A stretch of 64,000 nucleotides of DNA from Peredibacter starrii (GTDB taxonomy: Bacteria; Bdellovibrionota; Bacteriovoracia; Bacteriovoracales; Bacteriovoracaceae): positions 2,604,001 through 2,668,000 of the forward strand of contig NZ_CP139487.1 in NCBI RefSeq assembly GCF_034259205.1. The letters run 5' to 3'. The notes under the pieces were generated by a model, which was not told the DNA's origin, searched no databases, and saw only the letters and a program-made list of their open reading frames with translations. Below are positions 8,881 to 17,349 of this stretch, in pieces. Position numbers and translations under genes: made by a program. Each line of letters opens with the position of its first letter. Position 1 is the stretch's first letter.

Positions 8881-9926
8881 TTCATCATTTCCAAAGCGTT
8901 GGTTCTAACTTCATCCACCGAAATATCCAGCATGCAGTAAAGCTTATCGCGGTAGCATGGAGTTTTTCCGGTAGTTGAGCAAGGTTTACAGAACATCTCT
9001 TTTGAGATGAAACGAGAATTGCTTCCATGAGGAGCAAAACCAAACTTTGGATCAGTTGGCCCAAAGAGAGTTAAGCAAGGCACACCATAGGCCTCAGCAA
9101 TGTGGTTCATACCGGAATCGTTACCGATACAAAGTTTCGCGTGGGCAAGCACACTCATACTTTGCTTCAAAGAGGTCTTTCCTTGAAGATTATGCAAACG
9201 ATCAGATTGAATTTCTTTGAAGACTTCACAGAACTTATCATCTGGTCCGGCAAGGATCACATAATGATACGGAGTCTCTTCTAAAAGTTTTTTGGCAAGT
9301 TCCACAAAAGACTCAACCGGCCAGCGCTTGTATAAAAACGATGCCGACGGTGCGAGTACAACATACTCTCCAGGAATCGGGTAAACCGGAAGTTCTGAAA
9401 GGGATGTAAGTTCTTGATGAGGACCTTTTCTAAAATCCACCGTACGGCGTTTTGCGCGAGTGTCCCCAAAGACTCCTTCAAAATCTTTTAGAATTCTTTC
9501 CACCTGAGTTTCAAGGCCAAAAAATTTGCTATTAAAAAGGCGCTTTAATTTTACGCTTTTGATCTTAGTCAGAAGAAATCTTTCCCAACGGCGCTTATCT
9601 ACCGTAAGGGCCGGAATGTTCCAGTAAGTCAGTTTTAAACGAAACGAGCGAAGAGTCGCATGAAGATCCAGGATAAGATCAATTGGTTCCTTGTTATCAA
9701 GATCATCGATCTTTTTAACCAGGTCCTTCCACTTCTCACCTTTTCGACGATCAAAACCAATCACGTGGTTTACTTCTGGATGAGTATCAAGAAGCGAGAC
9801 AAACTCCTGGGCCGTGACAAAAGTAAACTTCGCCTCGGGACCTAAGAGGGCCCGTAGCCAATTGATGGTAGCTGTCTGAAGGACCACGTCCCCCATACTG
9901 GAGAAGCGGACTAGAAGAATATGCAT
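8877..9926 (-). CDS. Glycosyltransferase family 9, ADP-heptose:LPS heptosyltransferase-like
   Basis: A 349-residue GT-B enzyme. The N-terminus MHILLVRFSSMGDVVLQT is the standard WaaC/WaaF/RfaQ opening with the SSxGD acceptor-side motif. The C-terminal donor site is GNDSGMNHIAEAYGVPCLTLFGPTDP, a hallmark of the family. In LPS biosynthesis it adds L-glycero-D-manno-heptose to the inner core on the cytoplasmic face. Several cysteines near the end (FCKPCSTTGKTPC) resemble the cysteine cluster of some family members. It lies 14 bases downstream of the membrane-anchored hypothetical and is coupled to the KDO-transferase-like gene. Which heptose position it serves cannot be told. Confidence 0.88.
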   Translation of the reverse strand: MHILLVRFSSMGDVVLQTATINWLRALLGPEAKFTFVTAQEFVSLLDTHPEVNHVIGFDRRKGEKWKDLVKKIDDLDNKEPIDLILDLHATLRSFRLKLTYWNIPALTVDKRRWERFLLTKIKSVKLKRLFNSKFFGLETQVERILKDFEGVFGDTRAKRRTVDFRKGPHQELTSLSELPVYPIPGEYVVLAPSASFLYKRWPVESFVELAKKLLEETPYHYVILAGPDDKFCEVFKEIQSDRLHNLQGKTSLKQSMSVLAHAKLCIGNDSGMNHIAEAYGVPCLTLFGPTDPKFGFAPHGSNSRFISKEMFCKPCSTTGKTPCYRDKLYCMLDISVDEVRTNALEMMK

Positions 9927-9940
9927 TGGGAAATTATAGA

Positions 9941-10498
9941 CTACAGCCCCATGAAGATGAAAGGCTGATTTTCAGTTTGCTGCTTTTTAAAACCTTGCTG
10001 ATTATAACTCTCACGGAATTTGAGATAGCGCTCCCAGTTCTTTTTGCCATGAAGTTGTTCTAACTTGGCGTGAAAGGCCTCTTCCATGTCAATCATCTGG
10101 CGGCGTTCTTTGAAACTGAGCTCCCTCATCGGGTCTTTTTTCCAGAATTCAGAAGTCGCCTTAAAATATTCTTCACGAATCTTGTTATGCTCGGCGATTT
10201 TGTCGTCGGTCATAGCAAGTTTTTCCGTGAAAAAATCATGACGATCATTTTCCATTTTTTCACCAGCATCCTGGAACTCAACTTCCTCAAAACCTAAGAA
10301 CTCAGGCGTTGAAACACCCTGTTCTTTTTTAGGCGCAGAGGTGGCCTCCTTCACAACCTGCTTCACAACTGGTTTAAAGACCGTTTCTTTCTCCACTACG
10401 ACCTTCTCAATGACCTCCGTTTCTTTCTTTTGAGAGAAAAGGAAATAACCGAGAACAAAATTGAGTACGAGACTAAGTCCCAGGATGCCTTTGATCAT
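9941..10498 (-). CDS. Membrane-anchored hypothetical protein
   Basis: A 185-residue protein with one N-terminal membrane helix (residues about 5-21). A valine/lysine/glutamate-rich stalk follows (about 25-60), then a charged helical domain containing LSFKERRQMIDMEEAFHAKL. The topology (short cytoplasmic start, no signal cleavage site) suggests a periplasmic or cytoplasmic coiled-coil anchored to the inner membrane. Its start overlaps the hemB stop by four bases. No family recognised. Confidence 0.6.
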   Translation of the reverse strand: MIKGILGLSLVLNFVLGYFLFSQKKETEVIEKVVVEKETVFKPVVKQVVKEATSAPKKEQGVSTPEFLGFEEVEFQDAGEKMENDRHDFFTEKLAMTDDKIAEHNKIREEYFKATSEFWKKDPMRELSFKERRQMIDMEEAFHAKLEQLHGKKNWERYLKFRESYNQQGFKKQQTENQPFIFMGL

Positions 10499-11475
10499 TT
10501 ATTTAAAAGCCTTGCTGCTTCTTTCGCAAAATAAGTAAGAACAATATCAGCACCAGCGCGACGGAAACAAGTAAGCGTTTCAAGAATCGCTTTATCGTTA
10601 TCCAGCCATCCATTCTGAGCTGCGGCCTTAAGCATCGCATACTCACCTGAGATGTTATAAGCGGCGATTGGAAGTGTGCTCATTTCTTTTAAACGATAAA
10701 TGATATCAAGATAAGGTAGACCTGGTTTTACCATCAGAATGTCTGCACCTTCGGCGATATCAAGTTCCGCTTCACGAAGAGCTTCCGTCGAGTTCGCTGG
10801 GTCCATCTGATAAGTTTTTTTATCACCTTTCTTAGGAGCAGAATCAAGTGCATCACGGAAAGGACCGTAGAAGCTAGAAGCATATTTAGCGGTATAGCTC
10901 ATGATAAGTTTATTCTGATGAGAAGACTCATCAAGTGCCATACGGATATAACCAACACGGCCATCCATCATGTCTGATGGACCGATGATATCTGCACCAG
11001 CTTCAGCTTCGCAGAGAGCTTGCTTCGCCAGAACTTCCAGAGTTGGATCGTTCATGATCTCGCCAGTTTTTGGATCAACCAGACCATCATGTCCGTCTGA
11101 AGAATAAGGATCAAGGGCGATATCACCCATCACCAGCATTCCTGGAACGGCCTCTTTAACGGCACGGATTGAACGGAAATTTAGACCATCACGGTTATAA
11201 GCTTCGCGAGCATCAGGAGTTTTTAGTTTCTCATCGATTGCCGGGAAAAGCGCCACACACTTCACTCCTAGAGAGTAAAGTTCCTTCACTTCTTTCACGA
11301 GTTCATCGATTGAAAGACGAGACTGACCTGGCATTGATTTAATAGGAATGTTTTGATTTTTCCCATCGATCACGAAAAGTGGAGCAATAAAATTGTCCGG
11401 AGAAAGACTCGTTTCACGAACCATGGAACGAATAACTTCATTTTGACGATTTCTACGAGGACGATTGAGCATCAT
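10495..11475 (-). CDS. hemB: Porphobilinogen synthase (delta-aminolevulinate dehydratase)
   Basis: A 326-residue enzyme that condenses two 5-aminolevulinate molecules to porphobilinogen in haem and tetrapyrrole synthesis. N-terminal RPRRNR and PLFVIDG, the metal loop DIALDPYSSDGHDGLVD, the first lysine in SYTAKYAS and the Schiff-base lysine in ILMVKPGLPYLD are all present. The metal loop has aspartates where the zinc-type enzyme has three cysteines, so this is the magnesium/potassium-dependent type. The gene starts with two consecutive ATG codons. It sits between sufE (three-base gap) and a membrane-anchored hypothetical (four-base overlap). Confidence 0.97.
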   Translation of the reverse strand: MMLNRPRRNRQNEVIRSMVRETSLSPDNFIAPLFVIDGKNQNIPIKSMPGQSRLSIDELVKEVKELYSLGVKCVALFPAIDEKLKTPDAREAYNRDGLNFRSIRAVKEAVPGMLVMGDIALDPYSSDGHDGLVDPKTGEIMNDPTLEVLAKQALCEAEAGADIIGPSDMMDGRVGYIRMALDESSHQNKLIMSYTAKYASSFYGPFRDALDSAPKKGDKKTYQMDPANSTEALREAELDIAEGADILMVKPGLPYLDIIYRLKEMSTLPIAAYNISGEYAMLKAAAQNGWLDNDKAILETLTCFRRAGADIVLTYFAKEAARLLNK

Positions 11476-11478
11476 ATA

Positions 11479-11904
11479 TTAGGCCTTCTGCATTGATTTA
11501 AACACAAGAGCATACATCTGCATCTGCTTCATCATCGCCGCTAAACCATTAGTGCGGTTCATAGAGAGATGCTCGGTAATGCCCACTTCTTTTAAAAATT
11601 CTGGTTTAGTGGCAAGGATTTCATCTGGAGTAGCATCTGAGTACACACTCACAAGAAGACCCACGATGCCTTTGACTAATACGGCATCAGAGTCAGCATA
11701 AAAATACACGCGACCATCTTTGAATTCTGGATACAACCACACTTGTGACTGACATCCCTTCACTTTGTATTTTTCATCACGCTTGTCTTCTGGATAGGCG
11801 GCCAATCCGCGACCTAATTGAATGAGTTCTTTGTAGCGGTCTTCCCAGTCGTTAAACTTAAGAAAACGTTCTTTAACCTGAGTGGTTCTCTCTAGCATAT
11901 TCAC
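11479..11904 (-). CDS. sufE: SufE-like cysteine desulfuration acceptor
   Basis: A 141-residue protein of the SufE/CsdE family, which takes persulfide sulfur from a SufS-type desulfurase for Fe-S cluster assembly. The acceptor cysteine lies in VKGCQSQVWL, followed by the family pattern DSDAVLVKGIVGLL and the C-terminal LSMNRTNGLAAMM. It is the first gene of a seven-gene minus-strand operon reaching the pilin-like ORF at 6054. No SufS or SufBCD is nearby. M1 or M3 could be the start. Confidence 0.93.
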   Translation of the reverse strand: MNMLERTTQVKERFLKFNDWEDRYKELIQLGRGLAAYPEDKRDEKYKVKGCQSQVWLYPEFKDGRVYFYADSDAVLVKGIVGLLVSVYSDATPDEILATKPEFLKEVGITEHLSMNRTNGLAAMMKQMQMYALVFKSMQKA

Positions 11905-12039
11905 GTAACTTCCCCTGCTTAGGTGCCCCAGTATGCTCCTCTAGGTGGACTTAGTCAAAATCCTCAATAAATTTGGGTGGATTTTTAAAGCTTTTGCCTC
12001 TGTGCACCGAAAAAGGAAAGTAGAAAAGGATGAGTGCTT

Positions 12040-13158
12040 ATGGCGACTTTAGACCTGAAACCGCTGTCAAAAGAAACTATCGATAAGATGGGATTCAATA
12101 ACCATGATTTATGGATGGTTAAAATTGATGAGGAACTCTTTGGACCTTTCGAAGTTCAATCTTTGAAACACTATGCTTCAGAGAATGAAAAATCGTTTGA
12201 TAATGCCCTGGCCTCGCGCCTGGACACAAATGACTATCATCCGTTTTGGACTCACGCTATTTTCCAACGTCGCGCTCCTGAAAGCCTCTCAAGAGAAAAA
12301 CATGAAGGCCCTTTTTGGACTCTCGAAAATGGCCAAAAACATGGACCATTTTCATTCCAGGACATTGATAAAAAAATCGAAATGGGTCTCCTTGTAATGA
12401 CCGACCATTTGTCATCTGACAATGGCGACACATGGAAGAAAATTTTTGAGTTCTCGGGCTTTGATCGTCGTACTCATACTGCGAATGAATTACCGGAAGC
12501 TCCTACTGAACAAAGTTTCCAGAAAGCCAAAATTCTCCTCTTAGAAAAAGTTGAAAAACCTCATTTGAATACCCAAGTGGAACTTGCTGAACTGGCCCAT
12601 CAAGGTCAGATGGAAGCAAAAGTTCTCACTCTTAAATTAGATGAAATGACCATGTCGAATTTAAAATCGACTGAAGTCAGTGATTCACTAAAGTGGGCCG
12701 TGCCAGGTGCAGCTGCTGTCTTCATGGCACTTATGGTTGGTGGCTATTTTGCTCTCAATCCTTCAACAGAAATGGGGAACATTGATCTTGTGGCCGAAAA
12801 AGAGGCCCCACAAAAGATGTCCGCACCACTTCCGTCTCCCGTTGGTGAAGTTCCAGTACAGCGTGCTGGTCCTCAAGTCACTCAACGTCGTCCGGCAAGT
12901 GTTCCTACATTCAATAGTCCTCGTCGTCCGGTGATTACTTCTCGCTTTCCAACTCGCGTGGAAACGCACATGAGAGATCGTGATCAGGAAGAACCTGTTG
13001 AACCACAGGAAATGCCTGAACAACACGAACCACCTCCGGCGCAAGAACACTCTTTAGTTGGAAATGACAACAACAATCAGGGCGAATCATTGGATGCTGC
13101 CATGAATGGTGTGTCTCAACCGGCCGAACCAGTGGTTGAAGAAGTGTCAGACTTCTAA
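12040..13158 (+). CDS. Membrane protein with two GYF-like domains and proline-rich tail
   Basis: A 372-residue protein. AAAAGGA lies nine bases before the ATG at 12040; a GTG six bases earlier is too close to it. Two repeats of a tryptophan-initiated, G-P-F containing module (LWMVKIDEELFGPF at about 30 and FWTLENGQKHGPF at about 92) match the bacterial GYF_2/DUF4339 fold, usually a proline-binding or scaffold module. A single membrane helix (about 220-240) follows, then an extracytoplasmic tail rich in proline, glutamine and arginine. This tail is possibly a ligand for other GYF-type domains. It directly precedes tmk (12-base gap). Confidence 0.65.
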   Translation: MATLDLKPLSKETIDKMGFNNHDLWMVKIDEELFGPFEVQSLKHYASENEKSFDNALASRLDTNDYHPFWTHAIFQRRAPESLSREKHEGPFWTLENGQKHGPFSFQDIDKKIEMGLLVMTDHLSSDNGDTWKKIFEFSGFDRRTHTANELPEAPTEQSFQKAKILLLEKVEKPHLNTQVELAELAHQGQMEAKVLTLKLDEMTMSNLKSTEVSDSLKWAVPGAAAVFMALMVGGYFALNPSTEMGNIDLVAEKEAPQKMSAPLPSPVGEVPVQRAGPQVTQRRPASVPTFNSPRRPVITSRFPTRVETHMRDRDQEEPVEPQEMPEQHEPPPAQEHSLVGNDNNNQGESLDAAMNGVSQPAEPVVEEVSDF

Positions 13159-13170
13159 TATGATTTCTGG

Positions 13171-13848
13171 GTGAAAACCCAAGCATTAAATCATATCAAG
13201 TCCCAATACCGTAACCCAGAGACTCCAGGAAGTTTTTTTCTTTCATTAGAAGGAATTGAAGGTTCTGGAAAAACCACTCAGATCAAAGAGATCGAGGCCT
13301 ATTGCCAGAAGAAAGGTCTTCGTGTGGTGACTCTCCGTGAGCCGGGTGGAACTATCTTTGGCGAGAAGCTACGTGAGGCGATTTTAAAATCAGAATCTCC
13401 CCTTCACCCTCTGGCCGAGTGTCACTTGTTTCTCGCAAGCCGCGCTCAATTATTAAAAGAAAAAATTCTTCCTTTCTTACTCGAACCAAAATCAGTGGTG
13501 ATTCTTGATCGCTATATTGATTCAACTCTTGCTTATCAAGGGAAGGCCCGTAAATTGGGTTACGAAACCGTACTCACTTTACACCAATATGATCCTCTGA
13601 ATCTTCTTCCTCACCGCACTTATTTCCTCGATATTTCGCTTGAGACTTCAATGGAAAGACAAAAAGCACGCGGGAATGAAAAAGATTATTTTGAGAGCGA
13701 AAAAAATGAGTTTTATCAAAATCTCGTGGATGGATATCGTGATCTTTCGGAAATTTTCCCGGAAAGAATTATGAAAATCGACGCTTCAAAAACTCCATCT
13801 GAAGTAACGGCCCTTATCATTAAGGATCTGGAGAAATTTCTCTCATGA
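13171..13848 (+). CDS. tmk: Thymidylate kinase
   Basis: A 225-residue dTMP kinase. Walker A is EGIEGSGKTTQ, the DR(Y) motif is ILDRYIDSTLAYQG, and the LID-type arginine region is ERQKARGNEKDYFE. It phosphorylates dTMP to dTDP. The only plausible start is GTG at 13171, giving about 23 residues before the usual FFLSLEG beginning, longer than most family members. The end overlaps holB by four bases (ATGA). The order tmk-holB-PSP1 protein is the same as the conserved tmk-holB-yaaT block of Bacillus. Confidence 0.95.
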   Translation: MKTQALNHIKSQYRNPETPGSFFLSLEGIEGSGKTTQIKEIEAYCQKKGLRVVTLREPGGTIFGEKLREAILKSESPLHPLAECHLFLASRAQLLKEKILPFLLEPKSVVILDRYIDSTLAYQGKARKLGYETVLTLHQYDPLNLLPHRTYFLDISLETSMERQKARGNEKDYFESEKNEFYQNLVDGYRDLSEIFPERIMKIDASKTPSEVTALIIKDLEKFLS

Positions 13849-14609
13849 ATCTTTCGGAAATTCTCCTCACTAAAGCACGCAATAATGAACTCGGACACTT
13901 TTATATTGTCGAGACTTCCGCTCCTGAACATGTGGCCCACGAAGCACTTTTGACTTTCGTTCATCAGTTCATTCGCGACTACTATCAAAAAGTAGAAGGC
14001 CACAAACAAAGCCTTACTAATCTTATGGATCACCCGGATGTTTATGTTCTGGGGAACACAACAGAGATTGAAGAGGACAAACCTTTCAAAGTTGAAGAGG
14101 CCGAGGCCTTTGCTCGATTCTTTGAATTTAAACCAGTTCAGGGCAAACGAAAGTTCGCTGTGATCACTGAGGCACACCGAGTGAACACCATCGTTTCCAA
14201 CAAGTGGTTAAAGCTTTTGGAAGAACCACATGGAACCTCAACTATTTTTCTTTTGAACCCTCGACGTGGACAACTTCTGCCAACTATTCACTCACGTGCG
14301 ATCCATATCCGTTTGCCGGTGAAACTCCCCGCTTCGGATTTTTCGGAGTGGAATAATCTCCTCGCCGACCTTAAGAAAATGACGCTCTCCGAATTTTTGG
14401 AAAATTATTCCAGAAGTGAGCCGGAACTCGGCTTTTGGGTGAATGAACTCATTCGTTGGGAATCTGAGCAGCTGGATCGGCCCGAGGCGAAAACAGCTCT
14501 AAATAAGTGGCTCAAGGAGCTTCAGGAGATGGAGACCTTCCATCAACCTACTGCGACAAAATGGGCGCTTTTCTATTCTTATGTCAGAGAGCAAGTTCTC
14601 AATCGTTGA
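13845..14609 (+). CDS. holB: DNA polymerase III delta-prime-like clamp-loader subunit
   Basis: A 254-residue protein with an N-terminal H-F-Y-I-V strand where the clamp-loader AAA+ fold has its P-loop, which is not functional here, as is usual for delta-prime. It contains DHPDVYVL, a KRKFAVITEAHRVN Walker-B-like strand, NKWLKLLEEPHGTSTIFLLN and a sensor-1-like LLPTIHSRA, all landmarks of HolB. It is translationally coupled to tmk. It is shorter than E. coli HolB (334) because the C-terminal collar domain looks reduced. Confidence 0.88.
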   Translation: MNLSEILLTKARNNELGHFYIVETSAPEHVAHEALLTFVHQFIRDYYQKVEGHKQSLTNLMDHPDVYVLGNTTEIEEDKPFKVEEAEAFARFFEFKPVQGKRKFAVITEAHRVNTIVSNKWLKLLEEPHGTSTIFLLNPRRGQLLPTIHSRAIHIRLPVKLPASDFSEWNNLLADLKKMTLSEFLENYSRSEPELGFWVNELIRWESEQLDRPEAKTALNKWLKELQEMETFHQPTATKWALFYSYVREQVLNR

Positions 14610-14640
14610 CTTAGCACGGAAAAACTCTGAAAATACCTGA

Positions 14641-16203
14641 ATGACCAATGAACAACACGTAGAAGAGGACAAGCTACCTCCTACGGATACAATAATTTCT
14701 GAAGATGAAACTTCAGAAATGTCAGACGCTGAACTGTCTGAAGATAAAGAGAGCCGAGAAGAAAGTAGATTCAAAGAAGGGCAGATCCTGCGCTTCGTCC
14801 GAGTCCGCTTCCCTGGGAACTCTCGATCATTCCCCTTCCTTATCGGTAAGAGAAGAATTGAGTATGGCCAGAAAGTTGTGGCCATGTCAGACCGTGGTAT
14901 GGCGGTTGGCTACGTAAACTCATTCCCTTACGAAGTTCCCTTCAACAAAAGTATGCTTCCGGTTCGCAGTATCGCGAAAGTGGCGACTGATGAAGATGTG
15001 GTTAAAGACCAGGAAGCTTATCGTCAGCAAAAAAATGCTGAGAACATTTGTAACGATCTTATTGAGCAGTTCAAACTGGATATGCAGCTTACTCACGTGG
15101 AGTTCACTTCATTTGGTAAGAAGGCAGTTTTCTATTTCATCGCTCCGGCCCGCGTTGACTTCCGTGATCTTGTTAGAGATTTGGTTGGTAAACTAAAAAC
15201 TCGTATCGAACTTCGTCAGATTTCTGTTCGTGACCGTTCTGCCTCAATTGGTGGTATCGGCCCATGCGGACGTGAACTTTGCTGTTCTTCATTCCTCACG
15301 AAATACGGAAACGTGGGCATTAAGATGGCGAAGAACCAGGATCTGACACTTAACTTCTCAAAACTCAACGGTGTATGTGGTCAGCTTAAGTGCTGTCTTC
15401 AGTACGAAGATGATGTTTATCGCGAGAAACGCGCGCGTCTTCCAAAAGAAGGCGACATTATTACCACTCACACAAATGAAACTGGTCGCGTAGATCGTCT
15501 TCACTTGTTGAGCGAACAATTTGTTATGATGACTAACCGTGGAGTGCGTAAGCGCTACGTGGTGGACCTTTATAAGGAAACTCTGGACAAGGAAACGGCA
15601 AACTTCCCGAAAGAGTTCGACATGATCACAGACGAAACTCATAAAGTAGTTGGTCTGGATGAGAAAGAAGCGAAGAAGATTAAGGCCTTCGAATCTGAGA
15701 TCAAAACTTATAAAGAAAAAGGTAAGTCATTTGCTGATGGAATTTTCGAGTCCTTATTCGGAGAAAAAACTCTGGATTACTCTCTTCCTGCAGTGGCCGA
15801 ACTTGAATCAAGTAAATCAAGAGTCAAAACACCGGATGAAGAAGAAGAAATCTTCTACACTCCGAGTGAAGACGAAATTCTTCCTGAAGATGAGGAAGAA
15901 GATATCGTGGATCATGAGCCAGTTAGAACCCGCGTGGATCTGATTGATCGTGGTTCGCAGTCAGGGCGACCTGATAATCGTCAGAGTCCGCAGGCACCAA
16001 GAGGTGACAATCGCGGTCCTCGCCCACAAGGCCAACAAAACCGTGGTCCTCGTCCGCAAGGACAGGACAATCGTGGCCCACGACCGCAAGGTCCTCGCCA
16101 AGATAACCGTGGCCCTCGCCCGCAAGGTCAAAACAACCAGAACCGTCCACAAGGTGGTGGACAACAAGGTCAGAATCAAGGAAGAAATCGACCGCCGAGA
16201 TAA
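14641..16203 (+). CDS. PSP1-domain protein, RicT/YaaT-like, with RG/PQ-rich tail
   Basis: A 520-residue protein. An acidic N-terminus (1-50) leads into a PSP1 domain with cysteine clusters PCGRELCC (C209, C214, C215) and VCGQLKCC (C246, C251, C252). In Bacillus RicT/YaaT these cysteines bind a 4Fe-4S cluster and the protein guides RNase Y-dependent RNA maturation. The last 70 residues repeat R-G-P-R-P-Q-G with N/D/Q spacers, a disordered, RNA-binding-like low-complexity tail not usual for the family. Synteny after tmk-holB is the same as in Firmicutes. No good ribosome site is seen before the ATG at 14641. Confidence 0.85.
   Translation: MTNEQHVEEDKLPPTDTIISEDETSEMSDAELSEDKESREESRFKEGQILRFVRVRFPGNSRSFPFLIGKRRIEYGQKVVAMSDRGMAVGYVNSFPYEVPFNKSMLPVRSIAKVATDEDVVKDQEAYRQQKNAENICNDLIEQFKLDMQLTHVEFTSFGKKAVFYFIAPARVDFRDLVRDLVGKLKTRIELRQISVRDRSASIGGIGPCGRELCCSSFLTKYGNVGIKMAKNQDLTLNFSKLNGVCGQLKCCLQYEDDVYREKRARLPKEGDIITTHTNETGRVDRLHLLSEQFVMMTNRGVRKRYVVDLYKETLDKETANFPKEFDMITDETHKVVGLDEKEAKKIKAFESEIKTYKEKGKSFADGIFESLFGEKTLDYSLPAVAELESSKSRVKTPDEEEEIFYTPSEDEILPEDEEEDIVDHEPVRTRVDLIDRGSQSGRPDNRQSPQAPRGDNRGPRPQGQQNRGPRPQGQDNRGPRPQGPRQDNRGPRPQGQNNQNRPQGGGQQGQNQGRNRPPR
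15992..16190 (+). repeat. In-frame tandem repeats encoding the RGPRPQG tail
   Basis: About five imperfect units of roughly 27-36 bases code for N-R-G-P-R-P-Q-G followed by Q, D or N spacers, at the 3' end of the PSP1 gene. Third-position variation shows selection on the peptide rather than recent duplication. Confidence 0.75.
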
Positions 16204-16206
16204 TCC

Positions 16207-17349
16207 ATGAGGATTCTTCACACATCGGACTGGCACCTTGGTAAAAGACTCTTTAAGCTCGATCGCTCACCAGAACACGAATTATTTTTAAATTGGCTCC
16301 TCTCGATCCTTCGAGAGGAGAAAATTGATGTTCTCCTGATTGCTGGAGACATCTTCGATACGCCAACTCCCCCACATCAAAGCTTGGAAGTTTTTTATAA
16401 TTTCCTTCATAGGGTTTCGACGGAAACCACGACTGATACCTATATCATCGCTGGTAACCACGATTCTGGACTTCTTCTGGAAGCTCCAGCTCGATTACTT
16501 TCATTTCACCGAGTGAAAATTTGGGGAAAACTTTCAACTGAAATCAAAGATCATTGGATCAACATCACCAAGGGCAAGGAGAGCATTGATCTCTGCGCAC
16601 TTCCATTTTTCCGCTCTTATGAATTACTTCCACAGGGCGAGGGTGATGCACTGGCCGTGCTTAAAACGTATCTTGAACCACAATCCAAAAATCCATCGAT
16701 CCTGATGCTTCATCACCTTGCCGGTGTTTTTGAAGCTGCCGGGTCTGAGCAAGTGATCTCTCTTAGTGGTGTGGATTCAATTCCTACTGAGGTCATGGAT
16801 CGATTTGATTATGTGGCGCTGGGACACATTCATAAACCACAAAAAGTCGGAAAGAAGAGTTACTACTCAGGCTCTCCTATTCCCATGCGCTTCTCTGAGA
16901 CTCAAAGAAAGTCAGTGATGATCATTGATGTAAAAGACTCAGAGTTCGAGATTAAGACTCATCAGATTCCGGTCTTTCGAGATCTCTTCATCGTGAAAGC
17001 GGATGAATCAACCTATCTCGCAAAATTAAAAGAGCTCATTCCATCAACTGAATTAAAAGGCATGGTGGAAGTGCAGCTCAATCTCGCGGCCCCACGTATT
17101 GGGCTGATTGATGAGATTAAAGAAGTCCTGGATAAGAAGGGACTTGAGCTTTTATCGTTCCTTCCGTTTTATGCGGCCAAGGACGATGCTCCTAAAAAAC
17201 ATGAGAAGCTCTTTGAGCTCTCTCCCCTGGAACTTTTCCAGGAATTTTACGCCACCAAATTTCCGGAGGAAAAAGAAGTTCCCGAGGACCTTAAGGCCGA
17301 TTTCACTGAACTCTTAGAGAAGGTTAAGCATGCGCCTCATTCGTCTTAG
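16207..17349 (+). CDS. sbcD: DNA repair exonuclease SbcD (Mre11 family)
   Basis: A 380-residue metallophosphoesterase nuclease. Motifs in order: SDWHLGK, GDIFD, GNHDSG, HH (in LMLHHLAG) and GHIHKPQ, the full two-metal set of Mre11/SbcD. With SbcC it opens DNA hairpins and degrades double-strand ends at stalled forks. The start is three bases after the PSP1 gene stop, and its 3' end overlaps sbcC by 20 bases, consistent with a stoichiometric complex. Confidence 0.96.
   Translation: MRILHTSDWHLGKRLFKLDRSPEHELFLNWLLSILREEKIDVLLIAGDIFDTPTPPHQSLEVFYNFLHRVSTETTTDTYIIAGNHDSGLLLEAPARLLSFHRVKIWGKLSTEIKDHWINITKGKESIDLCALPFFRSYELLPQGEGDALAVLKTYLEPQSKNPSILMLHHLAGVFEAAGSEQVISLSGVDSIPTEVMDRFDYVALGHIHKPQKVGKKSYYSGSPIPMRFSETQRKSVMIIDVKDSEFEIKTHQIPVFRDLFIVKADESTYLAKLKELIPSTELKGMVEVQLNLAAPRIGLIDEIKEVLDKKGLELLSFLPFYAAKDDAPKKHEKLFELSPLELFQEFYATKFPEEKEVPEDLKADFTELLEKVKHAPHSS

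Noticed and set aside
15923-16236. Antisense and alternate-frame ORFs over the RGPRPQG repeat region
   Set aside because: Repetitive codons keep all frames open; only the PSP1 frame is continuous with conserved sequence.
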